DNA of 64,000 nucleotides, taken from contig NZ_JAWJZH010000001.1 in NCBI RefSeq assembly GCF_033063295.1, positions 1,488,001 through 1,552,000 of the forward strand. Direction: 5' to 3'. A program made the translations under genes and the position numbers. This stretch comes from Nitrosomonas sp. Is35. Lineage in GTDB: Bacteria; Pseudomonadota; Gammaproteobacteria; Burkholderiales; Nitrosomonadaceae. Positions 31,633 through 45,009 of this stretch are shown piece after piece (the first letter of the stretch is position 1; every line of letters begins with the position of its first letter). The notes under the pieces were generated by a model, which saw only the letters and a program-made list of their open reading frames with translations, made no database searches and was not told the origin of the DNA.

Positions 31633-33390
31633 ATGCTGGATGTCGATGCAATGCTGAAAGATTATTTCCCAGATTCGCAGGTGCAGAGCGATAAGCCGCT
31701 GATGAAGGCGGCGTCTTCGTTGTTGAAAAAGCTGTTGCATCAGGAAGAGATCAATCGTTTTATCGAGACACACCGGCATTTGGAAGGATTGGAATTCAAC
31801 GATGCGGTGCTGGAGCATTTTAATTTTTCGTTTCAGGTTTCCAGCAAGGACCGGGCACGCATTCCGGATCAGCGCCGGGTGTTGATTGTAGCCAATCATC
31901 CGCTCGGTTCCTTGGATGGATTGGCGTTGCTGAAGCTGGTATCGGAGATTCGCACCGATGTGAAGATTGTGTCGACGAGCTTGCTGGATTGTATCGATCC
32001 GCTGAAAAGTTTGTTTCTGCCGGTGGATAATTTTTCTAAGGTGGCGAAGCATCGCGACAATTTGAACTTGATTGTAGCGGCGCTGGAGGCGGAGCAAGCG
32101 GTGATTGTGTTTCCCACTGGCGAAGTGTCGCGTATTTCTCCGCTGGGGGTGCGCGACGGTAAATGGAAATCCGGATTTATTTCGTTGGCCAAGAAAACCA
32201 AAGCGCCGATTGTGCCGGTGCATATCGGCGGCAAAAATTCCGCGATGTTTTATGGTTTATCGAGCATTTACAAGCCGCTTGGCACGATGATGCTGGTCAA
32301 TGAAATGTTTAACAAGAAAGGCGGTGAAGTTTCGTTCCGCATTGGCAAACCGATTCCGTGGGAATCGATCGCCGCGATGGATTTATCCAAGAAAGCGGCG
32401 GCAAAGTTGATGCGCAAGCAAGTTTACTGGCTCGGCGAGAAGAAAAAGAAGGAACTGTTCAAGCCGATTGAAAATATCATCCATCCCGTCCGTACCAAGT
32501 TGATCCGCAAGGAACTGAAAGCGTCGCAGTTGATCGGCAAAACCCAGGACGGCAAGCATATTTATCTGTTCGACTATCTGCCGAATTCCAGTGTGATGCG
32601 GGAAATAGGGCGGTTGCGCGAATTGTCGTTCCGTCAGGTGCAGGAAGGTACAGGCAATGCGTTGGATATCGACAGCTACGACCGTTACTACCGCCATCTG
32701 ATTCTGTGGGACGAAGATGAGCTGGAGATTATCGGCTCGTATCGCATCGGGGAAGCGGCAAAAATTCTTAAGACACGTGGCGCGGAAGGGCTGTACACGT
32801 ATAGTTTATTTGAATTCAATCCGGCATTTCTGCCGTACCTGGAGCAATCGATCGAGCTGGGGCGCAGTTTCATTCAGCCTCGTTATCAAAATAAACGTAG
32901 CTTGGATTATCTATGGTATGGCATCGGCGCTTATCTGTATCAGCACCCTGAAATTCGCTATATGGCCGGGCCGGTGTCGATGAGCACGGCGCTACCGGAA
33001 GCGGCGCAACAAACGATCGCAAATTTCTACCATCAACTGCGCGGCAATGACCAACGGCTGGCCGCTCCCAGGATTCCGTTCGAATTTGATGCCGCAGCGG
33101 ATTTTTCATCATTCAACAAAGCCTCTGATGAAACGGAATACAAGCAAGCGTATTCGCTGTTGAAAGAGAAACTCGATGCATCCGGCGTTAAAGTCCCGGT
33201 GCTGTATAAGCAATACGTGGAATTATGCGAACCGGGCGGTTGTGAGTTTCTCGGTTTTAATATCGATCCGCAATTCTCAAACTGTGTGGATGCGTTGATT
33301 CTGGTGCATGTCGGTGCGATCAAGGAAAAAAAACATCAACGCTATATTGAGAGTCATGCGGCCGCCATGCTGGAACGGAATTCCGCATAG
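31633..33390 (+). CDS. olsF: OlsF-like bifunctional ornithine-lipid acyltransferase
   Basis: A 585-residue fusion of two acyltransferases. Residues about 60-280 are a PlsC-like O-acyltransferase with VANHPLGSLDGLAL (His89 and Asp95, an H-x5-D spacing typical of this branch) and a VFPTGE substrate motif. Residues about 300-585 are an OlsB/GNAT-like N-acyltransferase (RLRELSFRQVQEGTG, DEDELEIIGSYRIGEA). In OlsF enzymes the C-terminal half makes lyso-ornithine lipid and the N-terminal half adds the second chain, giving a phosphorus-free membrane lipid. ATG 31633 follows GGAGTCGG. A PhoB box upstream fits induction under phosphate limitation. Confidence 0.85.
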   Translation: MLDVDAMLKDYFPDSQVQSDKPLMKAASSLLKKLLHQEEINRFIETHRHLEGLEFNDAVLEHFNFSFQVSSKDRARIPDQRRVLIVANHPLGSLDGLALLKLVSEIRTDVKIVSTSLLDCIDPLKSLFLPVDNFSKVAKHRDNLNLIVAALEAEQAVIVFPTGEVSRISPLGVRDGKWKSGFISLAKKTKAPIVPVHIGGKNSAMFYGLSSIYKPLGTMMLVNEMFNKKGGEVSFRIGKPIPWESIAAMDLSKKAAAKLMRKQVYWLGEKKKKELFKPIENIIHPVRTKLIRKELKASQLIGKTQDGKHIYLFDYLPNSSVMREIGRLRELSFRQVQEGTGNALDIDSYDRYYRHLILWDEDELEIIGSYRIGEAAKILKTRGAEGLYTYSLFEFNPAFLPYLEQSIELGRSFIQPRYQNKRSLDYLWYGIGAYLYQHPEIRYMAGPVSMSTALPEAAQQTIANFYHQLRGNDQRLAAPRIPFEFDAAADFSSFNKASDETEYKQAYSLLKEKLDASGVKVPVLYKQYVELCEPGGCEFLGFNIDPQFSNCVDALILVHVGAIKEKKHQRYIESHAAAMLERNSA

Positions 33391-33415
33391 CAGCCATGAT
33401 TGAAACTTAAGATTG

Positions 33416-34696
33416 CTATGGACGATATACGAAAACTTGATTACATCCATTTGATTTAGCGCGATCGGCCGCTTCCGCTGCGGCTTTCAATAAATCGGAG
33501 AAACCATCAGACGAATTGGGTTGCAATTCGGCAACGCCCAGGCTTGCGGTGACATGAATGCCGGAGAGTTGCAAATGCTCGATGGAGTGGCGTATTTTCT
33601 CGGCGATCATCGCTGCACCCGCAAGATCACAATGCGGCAGCAGCAGAGCAAATTCCTCCTCACCATATCGTGCCGCGATATCTTCTCTGCGAATGGAGCC
33701 GGTGAGTGTCGCAGCAACTTCTTTCAATACTTTATCCCCGCTGGCGAGACCGAAGTTATCGTTGATCGATTTGAACCGGTCGATATCCACTATAATCAGA
33801 CTGCATGGAATGCTGTGCCGGGCGGCCTCGCTCAATTTCGATGGCGCTGTTTCCAGCAGAAAATAGCGATTATATAAACCGGTAAGCGGGTCTTTCATTG
33901 TCAATTCGTGCATCTGGCTCTGCTGCATGATTGCTTTGCTTAACAATTTCTTGTTACTGATCAGCGTGTTGATTCGCGTCAGCAATTCTTCTTGAATCAG
34001 CGGCTTACTGACATAGTCATTGACACCGGAACGCAGCAGCTCAACTTTACGCGTAGCGTCATCAAGAACCGAAAAGACCAGTAGCGGCAAGTCTTTTTTG
34101 TCATCCTCAAGACTGCGAATGGCTTTTACAATCGCGTGGCCATTGAGTCTGCCTTTCAGCAAAGTATCGGCTAGCACCAGATCATAATCATTGTTTTGCA
34201 ACGCCAATAATCCTTCTTCACCATTACTGAAATGATCCACCGTATAACCGCACCCGGTGAGCAATGCAGTCACTGCGCTTGCCATGGATGTGCTGTCTTC
34301 AAGATACAAAATATGACCGCTCATTGCCTTGTTGCATCGTTTCCTCGAAAACTGCACGGTATAACTGGTGATTTTATCTAATTCATGCTTGGAAAATATT
34401 TCTGTTACACCGGCTGAAAATGCTTCGTCCTGAAACTCCTTATTGTCGTTTGCGGTAATCATCACCAGCGGAATTTGCCGGGTACGGGAATCGGCGCGTA
34501 ATTGCGATGAAAACATGGGGCCATCCATATCCTGCAAGTGCGTGGCGATAAATACCAGATCAAAAGGCTGTTTCCTCAATAATGTAAGCGCTTCACCACC
34601 CGTTGAGACTTGTTTGGTACCCAATCCGCCTGATTCGATCGCAGTTGATAGCAGTTTTTGATAAGTTCTGGATGGTTCAACGATAAGTCCTTCCAT
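33416..34696 (-). CDS. Two-receiver response regulator with degenerate GGDEF output domain
   Basis: A 426-residue protein: receiver 1 (1-120), receiver 2 (125-245), GGDEF domain (265-426). Receiver 1 lacks the phosphoacceptor Asp (DLVFIATHLQDMDG) and is likely a pseudo-receiver. Receiver 2 keeps it (Asp177 in LVLADTLL). The diguanylate cyclase active site reads RYGEEEF (345-349), so the second Gly of GG[D/E]EF is Glu, which probably weakens or abolishes GTP binding; other motifs (DIDRFKSINDNFG) are normal. It may be a PleD-like cyclase that has lost activity or an effector. ATG 34696 follows AAGGAG. No histidine kinase adjoins it. Confidence 0.88.
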   Translation of the reverse strand: MEGLIVEPSRTYQKLLSTAIESGGLGTKQVSTGGEALTLLRKQPFDLVFIATHLQDMDGPMFSSQLRADSRTRQIPLVMITANDNKEFQDEAFSAGVTEIFSKHELDKITSYTVQFSRKRCNKAMSGHILYLEDSTSMASAVTALLTGCGYTVDHFSNGEEGLLALQNNDYDLVLADTLLKGRLNGHAIVKAIRSLEDDKKDLPLLVFSVLDDATRKVELLRSGVNDYVSKPLIQEELLTRINTLISNKKLLSKAIMQQSQMHELTMKDPLTGLYNRYFLLETAPSKLSEAARHSIPCSLIIVDIDRFKSINDNFGLASGDKVLKEVAATLTGSIRREDIAARYGEEEFALLLPHCDLAGAAMIAEKIRHSIEHLQLSGIHVTASLGVAELQPNSSDGFSDLLKAAAEAADRAKSNGCNQVFVYRP

Positions 34697-34975
34697 ATTT
34701 CGATACTCCTTCAATGACATCAAGCCGGTTACAAGCAACAGAGATTCTGCGGTTTACGTTACGTTTTGCCAGGAACATGGATATCGACATTCCGGTTGGG
34801 TTTTTTAGGAGATTTATTTTTTACTAGGCTCGATCGTTGAACCGGCACAATCGCTTTGATGTGCATGGATTTGTCTGATTAACCATGAAGAGGTAAACTG
34901 CTGAGGAATTTTTGCTTGTTTTCTTATCAAGGCAAAAATCAATTTCTAAAAAAACTGAATAAAGGAGATTTTTTG

Positions 34976-35320
34976 ATGAGAAGCATTGTAAAACTGTTCT
35001 GGGTGCTTTCGATATTATTCCTTTTCTCGTCTCAAGCGATTGCTTCGGACAGCTATATTAATAACTCAGCCGAGAAATTTTCCAGCGGTGTAGCGAATGC
35101 AGTGACCGGGTGGGTGGAACTGCCCAAAAATATTATTTTAACCAGCCAAAAAGAAGGACCGGCTTACGGCATCACCGTGGGACTAGCCATGGGGATCATG
35201 CATACCGTTGGCCGCAGTTTAGTGGGTGTGTTGGATGCCGCAACTTTCTTTATTCCAACCAAGCCATCAGTTAATCCGCCCTATATTTGGCAAGATTTTT
35301 CGCGTGAAACATCCTATTGA
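34976..35320 (+). CDS. Exosortase-system-associated protein (TIGR04073-like)
   Basis: A 114-residue exported protein with a signal peptide (MRSIVKLFWVLSILFLFSS, cleavage near AIAS). The mature part carries the TIGR04073 family pattern: KFSSGVANAVTGWVELPKNI, LTSQKEGPAYGI, a glycine-rich helix and a proline-containing C-terminus. The family co-occurs with exosortase/PEP-CTERM systems, whose core genes are not in this window. ATG 34976 follows AAAGGAG; an upstream extension of the frame is unlikely to be coding. Confidence 0.75.
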   Translation: MRSIVKLFWVLSILFLFSSQAIASDSYINNSAEKFSSGVANAVTGWVELPKNIILTSQKEGPAYGITVGLAMGIMHTVGRSLVGVLDAATFFIPTKPSVNPPYIWQDFSRETSY

Positions 35321-35378
35321 TTCATAGTTGCCGCACTAGGTAACGCAGTTTTATAACGTTACCCGGCACCATAAAAGC

Positions 35379-35414
35379 AAAACGCCGTACCAGTCTCTAC
35401 CGGTACGGCGTTTT
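35379..35414. terminator. Bidirectional intrinsic terminator
   Basis: A perfect 13-bp stem, AAAACGCCGTACC (35379-35391) with GGTACGGCGTTTT (35402-35414), encloses a ten-base loop. The A- and T-rich stem ends give a U-run on either strand. It lies between the convergent exosortase-associated gene and htpX and should end transcription of both. Confidence 0.85.
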
Positions 35415-35447
35415 ATTATCAGTAACGGAGATGTGTGCGCTACAGAT

Positions 35448-36329
35448 TTAGCGTTGCGTTTCAAGTGCCGCGATTCTTTCTTCCAGCGGCGGATGTGACA
35501 TGAATAAGCGCGAAAATCCATTGCTGCCACCGGAAATACCGAAAGCGGCCAATTGATTAGGTAAATGCGCCGGTTCATGAATCATTTGCAAGCGCCGGAG
35601 TGCAGCAATCATCTTCGCTCTTCCGGCCAGGCTGGCGCCGCCCGCATCGGCGCGAAATTCACGCTGACGGCTAAACCACATAACGATAATACTGGCCAAC
35701 ACACCGAGCACGATTTCGGCAACGATGTTGGTAATCCAGAAGGCGGGGCCATGTCCTTCTTCTGTTTTGAAAATGACACGATCGACGGTATGGCCGATAA
35801 CGCGCGACAGGAAAATGACAAATGTATTGACGACGCCTTGGATCAACGCCAGGGTGACCATATCACCGTTAGCAATATGACTGACTTCATGCGCCAGCAC
35901 GGCCTCGGCTTCATCCTGACTCATGTTGTTGAGAAGACCAGTGCTCACCGCGACCAGCGCATCGTTTCGTGACATGCCGGTGGCGAATGCATTGACATCC
36001 GGCGCATCGTAAATAGCCACCTCCGGCATGCCGATCCCAGCCGCTGCCGCTTGCCGTTGTACCGTAGCAACCAGCCAATGTTCTTGCGCGTTTCGCGGCA
36101 TTTCGATGACTTGAGCACCAGTGAAGCGTTTTGCTGTCCATTTGGACAAGGCAAGCGACATGAATGAGCCGCCAAAGCCGAATACCGCTGCGAATATCAG
36201 CAGGGAATTGATATTCAGACCGGTTCCTTGTGCATCAAGGATTTTTTCAACGCCAAGCAATCGTAATGTGATGCTTAGAACAACTACAATGGCCAAATTA
36301 GTTGCCAAAAAAAGAAGAATTCTTTTCAT
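35448..36329 (-). CDS. htpX: Membrane zinc protease HtpX
   Basis: HtpX, an inner-membrane M48 metalloprotease that helps FtsH clear misfolded membrane proteins. The 293-residue protein has N-terminal helices (about 5-25 and 40-60), the zinc site AHEVSH near residue 145, the third ligand Glu in [12 protein letters not shown], and two further helices (about 155-180 and 195-215). Length and ending ([14 protein letters not shown]) match the family. ATG 36329 follows GGAG. It stands alone, with a terminator behind it. Confidence 0.95.
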   Translation of the reverse strand: MKRILLFLATNLAIVVVLSITLRLLGVEKILDAQGTGLNINSLLIFAAVFGFGGSFMSLALSKWTAKRFTGAQVIEMPRNAQEHWLVATVQRQAAAAGIGMPEVAIYDAPDVNAFATGMSRNDALVAVSTGLLNNMSQDEAEAVLAHEVSHIANGDMVTLALIQGVVNTFVIFLSRVIGHTVDRVIFKTEEGHGPAFWITNIVAEIVLGVLASIIVMWFSRQREFRADAGGASLAGRAKMIAALRRLQMIHEPAHLPNQLAAFGISGGSNGFSRLFMSHPPLEERIAALETQR

Positions 36330-36430
36330 TCTTTTACTCCATGGTATTTATCGAATACAAAACAAGACTGGTATTGATATATGAATTTCTCATCATTTTT
36401 CAAGCAAATTATAGTTAAAATTTTCTGATT

Positions 36431-36482
36431 AAGCCGGGTGATTGCAAGCGAATTAATGCAGCTGCCCGGCTTGGTTTTAGGT
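36431..36482. terminator. Candidate terminator downstream of ftsB
   Basis: AAGCCGGG (36431-36438) pairs with CCCGGCTT (36475-36482). Between them GATTGCA and TGCAGC allow an inner stem. Read on the minus strand it follows the ftsB stop at 36512 and precedes an A/T-rich stretch. The U-run is imperfect. Confidence 0.4.
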
Positions 36483-36511
36483 GCGCAATTTCCTGAAGGG
36501 TTCGCAGAAAT

Positions 36512-36819
36512 TTATTGTGCAGGATTCGATTGCGTGGATTTAGGCTGGGTATTTCTGACGATCTGAAAGAGAATCTCGCCTTCTTTGATCATGCCCAAGT
36601 CGCTGCGGGCACGTTCTTCAATGGCTTCAAGTCCTTGTTTCAGATCGTTGACTTCGGCTTCGAGCATGTTGTTACGATTCTGCAGCTGCAAATTCTCCGC
36701 CCGTGCCGCAACAACCTCCTGATCTACTTGCCAAACCCTGAGCCAGCTTGCTTTCCCAAGCCATAATGGGTATTGCATTGCAGCAATGGCGACGAACAGG
36801 AGGAAACTCAATAGCTTCA

Positions 36820-36820
<1 letters not shown>
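36512..36820 (-). CDS. ftsB: Cell-division protein FtsB
   Basis: FtsB, a bitopic divisome protein that joins FtsL and FtsQ. The 102-residue protein has a short cytoplasmic start, one transmembrane helix (LSFLLFVAIAAMQYPLW, with the family's QYPLW end), then a coiled coil (EVVAARAENLQLQNRNNMLE). A conserved ARSDLGMIKEGEI segment follows, the ERAR.ELGM.. motif of FtsB. The ATG overlaps the eno stop codon (TAATG), so it is translationally coupled to eno, an arrangement typical of beta- and gammaproteobacteria. Confidence 0.93.
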
Positions 36821-38142
<1,322 letters not shown>

Positions 38143-38219
38143 TTATTTATTTTATTTCTGGTATGGCAGGCGGTAATTTCTAGTCTTTTTAGCTGCGCTG
38201 CCGGTAATTTTCTGTTGAA

Positions 38220-39902
<1,683 letters not shown>

Positions 39903-39980
39903 TTATCGCAATGAGAAAAATTCATGAGATCGGTAAAATTGAATTGCATGGCTCCGAGCGGATAGGGCGTCCAGTATTTA

Positions 39981-40865
39981 TTAACGAATTTCAGCGAGTA
40001 ACGTATTGATCGTTTGTTCAGTTTGATGCCGGTAGCTGCTACCAAAAAGATTCAAATGATTAAGAATATGATAGAGGTTATAAACCAATTTGCGAATATT
40101 ATAACCGGAATCCAAAGGATAATCATACCGGTAAGCAGAATAAAAATCGGTGGGGAAACCGCCGAAAAGTTCGGTCATGGCAATATCCGCTTCCCGGTCG
40201 CCATAATAGACCGCCGGATCAAATACTACCGGATTTTCGCTGTCATCATAAGCAAAATTGCCACTCCATAGATCGCCATGCAACAACGCGGGAAGCGGCG
40301 GCGCATCGGAAAAAAATTTATCCAGATCGATCAATAATTGTTCTCCCAGTTTTTGCAGTTTGCCGTTATACCCATTGGTTTTGGCCAGATCCAATTGAAA
40401 ACCCAGCCGCTGCGTACGCCAGAAATTGACCCAATCCGATGACGGCGTATTGATTTGCAGGGTTTGTCCGATGGTGTTGTCGCGCACCCAACCGAATTGT
40501 TTTGCAGTCGTGCGATGCATGGCAGCCAATTGCTTGCCTAAATCCGCTGCATGGCCACGTCCGCCGCCGTTTAACGGTAAATATTCCAGAACCAGCCATG
40601 CGGCATGATCATTTTGACCGTAGCAAACAGGCAACGGAACGCGCAATGTTTGCGATTGATGAATTTCCTGGAGGCCAGTGGCTTCCGCTTCAAACATGAT
40701 CAGGTTATCAGTTGTATTGAGTTTGACAAAATAGCGTTGCGCGCCATCTGTAATGCAATACGCCTGATTGATACAGCCGCCGGCAATTGAACGGGATTCT
40801 TTTATTTTGAAAAGTGTATTTGTGACAGCGGAAATTTGTGCACTGATGTCATGCCATACCTGCAT
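39981..40865 (-). CDS. Fructosamine-kinase family protein
   Basis: A 294-residue ketosamine-3-kinase-like protein, thought to repair early glycation products by phosphorylating sugar adducts on amines. The catalytic loop LLHGDLWSGN and the metal-binding FDPAVYYGDREADIAMTEL are complete. The N-terminal SRSIAGGCINQAY and YFVKLN (ATP-binding Lys) are also present. It begins three bases after the argH stop on the same strand, so the two genes are probably cotranscribed, although no functional link is known. Confidence 0.88.
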   Translation of the reverse strand: MQVWHDISAQISAVTNTLFKIKESRSIAGGCINQAYCITDGAQRYFVKLNTTDNLIMFEAEATGLQEIHQSQTLRVPLPVCYGQNDHAAWLVLEYLPLNGGGRGHAADLGKQLAAMHRTTAKQFGWVRDNTIGQTLQINTPSSDWVNFWRTQRLGFQLDLAKTNGYNGKLQKLGEQLLIDLDKFFSDAPPLPALLHGDLWSGNFAYDDSENPVVFDPAVYYGDREADIAMTELFGGFPTDFYSAYRYDYPLDSGYNIRKLVYNLYHILNHLNLFGSSYRHQTEQTINTLLAEIR

Positions 40866-40868
40866 GTT

Positions 40869-42284
40869 TTACATATCCCGTGACAACCATGCCTTGGCTT
40901 TTTGAATTGCTGCCTGCACTTGCTCCGGTGCGGTGCCGCCAGTGTGATTCCGGCTATTCATCGAACCTTCCAGCGTCAATACGGTGAAAATACCGGATTC
41001 AATCTGTACCGAGAATTGTTGTAATTCATTCAACGCAAGCTTACTCAAATCGCAGCCTTTTTGTTCCGCATACTGCACCGCTTTGGCCACGATTTCATGC
41101 GCATCGCGAAAGGGAATCCCTTTTTTGACCAAATAATCGGCCAGATCCGTGGCAGTGGCATAACCGCGTAGTGCCGATGCGCGCATAGTCTCTTGATTGA
41201 CGCGGACACCACCCAGCATGTCGGCGTAAATCCGCAGTGTATCGGTCAAAGTGTCGACGATATCAAATAGCGGTTCCTTGTCTTCCTGATTGTCCTTGTT
41301 GTAAGCCAGCGGTTGCGCTTTCATCAAGGTGAGCAGCGCCACCAGGTGACCGTTGACGCGCCCGGTTTTGCCACGCACCAGTTCCGGCACATCCGGATTC
41401 TTTTTCTGCGGCATGATCGAGGAACCGGTGCAGAAGCGGTCGGCCAGTTGAATAAAACCGAATGCCGGATTCATCCATAGAATGAATTCTTCCGACATAC
41501 GCGATAAATGCGTCATGATGAGCGCCGCACAGGCACTGAATTCGATCGCAAAATCGCGATCCGAAACGGCATCCAGTGAATTCTGGCAAACCGCTTCAAA
41601 ACCGAGCAGTTGTGCAACCCGCTCGCGGTTGATCGGATAACTCGTGCCAGCCAGCGCGGCGGCACCCAGCGGCAATTGATTGACCCTTTTGCTGCAATCG
41701 GCCAAGCGCTCAGCATCGCGTTTCAGCATCTCAAAATAGGCCATCAGGTGATGGCCGAACGACACCGGCTGCGCCACTTGCAGATGGGTAAAACCAGGCA
41801 TGATCGTATGAATATGCTGTTCCGCCAGATTGAGCAATGCGTGTTGCATGGCCTTGATCAGATCGATTATTTCGTCGATCGCGGCGCGTAAAAATAAGCG
41901 AATGTCGGTTGCTACCTGATCGTTACGCGAGCGGCCGGTGTGCAACCGTTTTCCGGCATCGCCAACCAAGGCAGTCAGGCGCTTTTCAATATTCAAGTGA
42001 ACATCTTCCAGCTCCTGCAACCAGACAAATTGATGATCACGGATTTCATCACGGATTTGCTGCATTCCTTGCTGAATAGCGGTTAAATCCGCAGTGCTGA
42101 TAATGCCCTGTTCCGCCAGCATCTGCGCGTGCGCCAGCGATCCCTGGATATCGTATTCAGCTAGGCGTTGGTCAAAACTCACGGAAGCGGTATAACGTTC
42201 CACCAGCGCTGAAACCGGTTCATTGAAACGGCCCGACCAGGTTTTTTTATTGTCATCTTGTTGCAATGCAGGGTCATTATTCAT
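40869..42284 (-). CDS. argH: Argininosuccinate lyase
   Basis: Last step of arginine synthesis: cleaves argininosuccinate into arginine and fumarate. The 471-residue protein has the superfamily signature [12 protein letters not shown], the HTGRSRNDQ substrate loop, [14 protein letters not shown] and an N-terminal WSGRFNEP. The start [14 protein letters not shown] adds a short polar tail before the conserved region. It leads the fructosamine-kinase-like gene. A 223-base gap separates it from the divergent gene at 42508. Confidence 0.97.
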   Translation of the reverse strand: MNNDPALQQDDNKKTWSGRFNEPVSALVERYTASVSFDQRLAEYDIQGSLAHAQMLAEQGIISTADLTAIQQGMQQIRDEIRDHQFVWLQELEDVHLNIEKRLTALVGDAGKRLHTGRSRNDQVATDIRLFLRAAIDEIIDLIKAMQHALLNLAEQHIHTIMPGFTHLQVAQPVSFGHHLMAYFEMLKRDAERLADCSKRVNQLPLGAAALAGTSYPINRERVAQLLGFEAVCQNSLDAVSDRDFAIEFSACAALIMTHLSRMSEEFILWMNPAFGFIQLADRFCTGSSIMPQKKNPDVPELVRGKTGRVNGHLVALLTLMKAQPLAYNKDNQEDKEPLFDIVDTLTDTLRIYADMLGGVRVNQETMRASALRGYATATDLADYLVKKGIPFRDAHEIVAKAVQYAEQKGCDLSKLALNELQQFSVQIESGIFTVLTLEGSMNSRNHTGGTAPEQVQAAIQKAKAWLSRDM

Positions 42285-42507
42285 TACGTGGCTCTTTATT
42301 CCTTTGTTTTCTGATCAAAATATTAACAGGCGGCATTATAAAACATAAATACCCAGCCGGTTATTTTGTGCTGGTGCGATTTTTGCCGATTTTCCGATCC
42401 GCGGCGCGCAATCATTTCAGTTAATTGATGCACGCCACTTTTCCTTCTATACGTATTAGTGGATAATTCGCGTTTTCCTCTGCCACCCATAACACAAGGA
42501 GTTATTC

Positions 42508-43122
42508 ATGTCGGATTACAATAGACAAAATCCAAACCAGCAATCGAAAGCTGATAATTTATTCTCACAATTCAATTCGAAGTTCGAATGGATGGCACAG
42601 ATCCCGACGATGCAATTGCCCGCAAAGTATGCCGGTGCATTGATCGGGCTTATCATTGTTGTCATCGCATGGAAAATGATCGCCGTCAGCAAAGTGGAAT
42701 CGGATATGGCGAAGAAACTTGAAAGTGAGCGTGCGATTATCACACAACAAGCGCGGGAATACGCCGATCAGCAATACGTGAAGGAAGAAGAGCGCTTCGG
42801 GCAAGTTTTATCTTGGGCGGTGCGCGGTGAATTAATCCGCAACAATGTTGACCAGATCGATCAATATTTGAGTGAAATCGTCAGAATGAAAGATACCGAA
42901 CGTGTGGTATTGATCGGTGAAGATGGGCAATTGCTGGTTTCCACCGATAAACGTCTGGAAGAAACAAAAGGAACGGAAATATTTCCGAAAGAAATTCTGA
43001 ATTTGCAAAAGATTTCGGTTAGATCGGATGTCGACGGTAAAAAAATTCTGGTTGTTCCAGTCATGGGATTAAACAAGAAAATCGCCACTTTGGTTGTCAG
43101 CTACAAACAACCTAAATTCTAA
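42508..43122 (+). CDS. Single-pass membrane protein with possible sensory C-terminal domain
   Basis: A 204-residue protein of no family I recognise. A Gln/Asn-rich cytoplasmic start (residues 1-38) is followed by one transmembrane helix (about 41-60), a helical stalk (62-105, SKVESDMAKKLESERAIITQQ) and a small alpha/beta domain (115-200; RVVLIGEDGQLLVSTDKR, ILVVPVMGLNKKIATLVVSY). That domain looks like a small PAS/Cache-type periplasmic sensor without an output module. CAAGGAG precedes ATG 42508. A strong terminator follows. Function unknown. Confidence 0.7.
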   Translation: MSDYNRQNPNQQSKADNLFSQFNSKFEWMAQIPTMQLPAKYAGALIGLIIVVIAWKMIAVSKVESDMAKKLESERAIITQQAREYADQQYVKEEERFGQVLSWAVRGELIRNNVDQIDQYLSEIVRMKDTERVVLIGEDGQLLVSTDKRLEETKGTEIFPKEILNLQKISVRSDVDGKKILVVPVMGLNKKIATLVVSYKQPKF

Positions 43123-43167
43123 TAAAGATTGACCGCACACGCGGTTTAAAACTTGTTGCAATGAATG

Positions 43168-43197
43168 AAAGGCTTTTGCGATGGCAAAAGCCTTTTT

Positions 43198-43199
<2 letters not shown>
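43168..43199 (+). terminator. Strong intrinsic terminator
   Basis: AAAGGCTTTTGC (43168-43179) pairs perfectly with GCAAAAGCCTTT (43184-43195) around GATG, and a T-run continues to 43199. It ends the gene at 42508 and touches the murA stop codon, so it may also serve convergent murA. Confidence 0.9.
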
Positions 43200-44583
<1,384 letters not shown>

Positions 44584-44604
44584 TCAATTTCATCAGGAGA
44601 AAAA

Positions 44605-44997
44605 ATGACCAAGCAAATCATCCATACCGCCGATGCGCCACAAGCCATTGGCACTTATTCGCAAGCAGTACGGGTGCGGGGAGGAGGATATACCATTTAT
44701 CTATCGGGACAGATTGGATTGAATCCGGTCAGCATGCAAATGGCGGATGGGATTGAAGCCCAGATTCAGCAGGTATTCGCCAACCTGAAAGCGGTGGCGG
44801 CAGCCAGTGACGGCAGTTTGAACGATATTGTGAAGCTCAATATATTTCTCACCGATCTCGGCAATTTCGCGCTGGTCAATGAAATCATGGCCAGTCATTT
44901 TTCCCAGCCCTATCCGGCCCGTGCCGCCGTCGGTGTTAAAGCGCTGCCGCGCGATGCGCTGGTGGAAATGGATGCAGTCATGGTGCTGCAAAGCTGA
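44605..44997 (+). CDS. ridA: RidA/YjgF-family enamine/imine deaminase
   Basis: RidA hydrolyses reactive 2-aminoacrylate and related enamines formed by PLP enzymes. The 130-residue protein has the family's start ([11 protein letters not shown]), [15 protein letters not shown] and the active-site Arg and Glu in [32 protein letters not shown] precedes ATG 44605. recG follows in the same frame, separated only by the TGA stop and four codons. Confidence 0.93.
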   Translation: MTKQIIHTADAPQAIGTYSQAVRVRGGGYTIYLSGQIGLNPVSMQMADGIEAQIQQVFANLKAVAAASDGSLNDIVKLNIFLTDLGNFALVNEIMASHFSQPYPARAAVGVKALPRDALVEMDAVMVLQS

Positions 44998-45009
44998 TCA
45001 ATCAACTCA

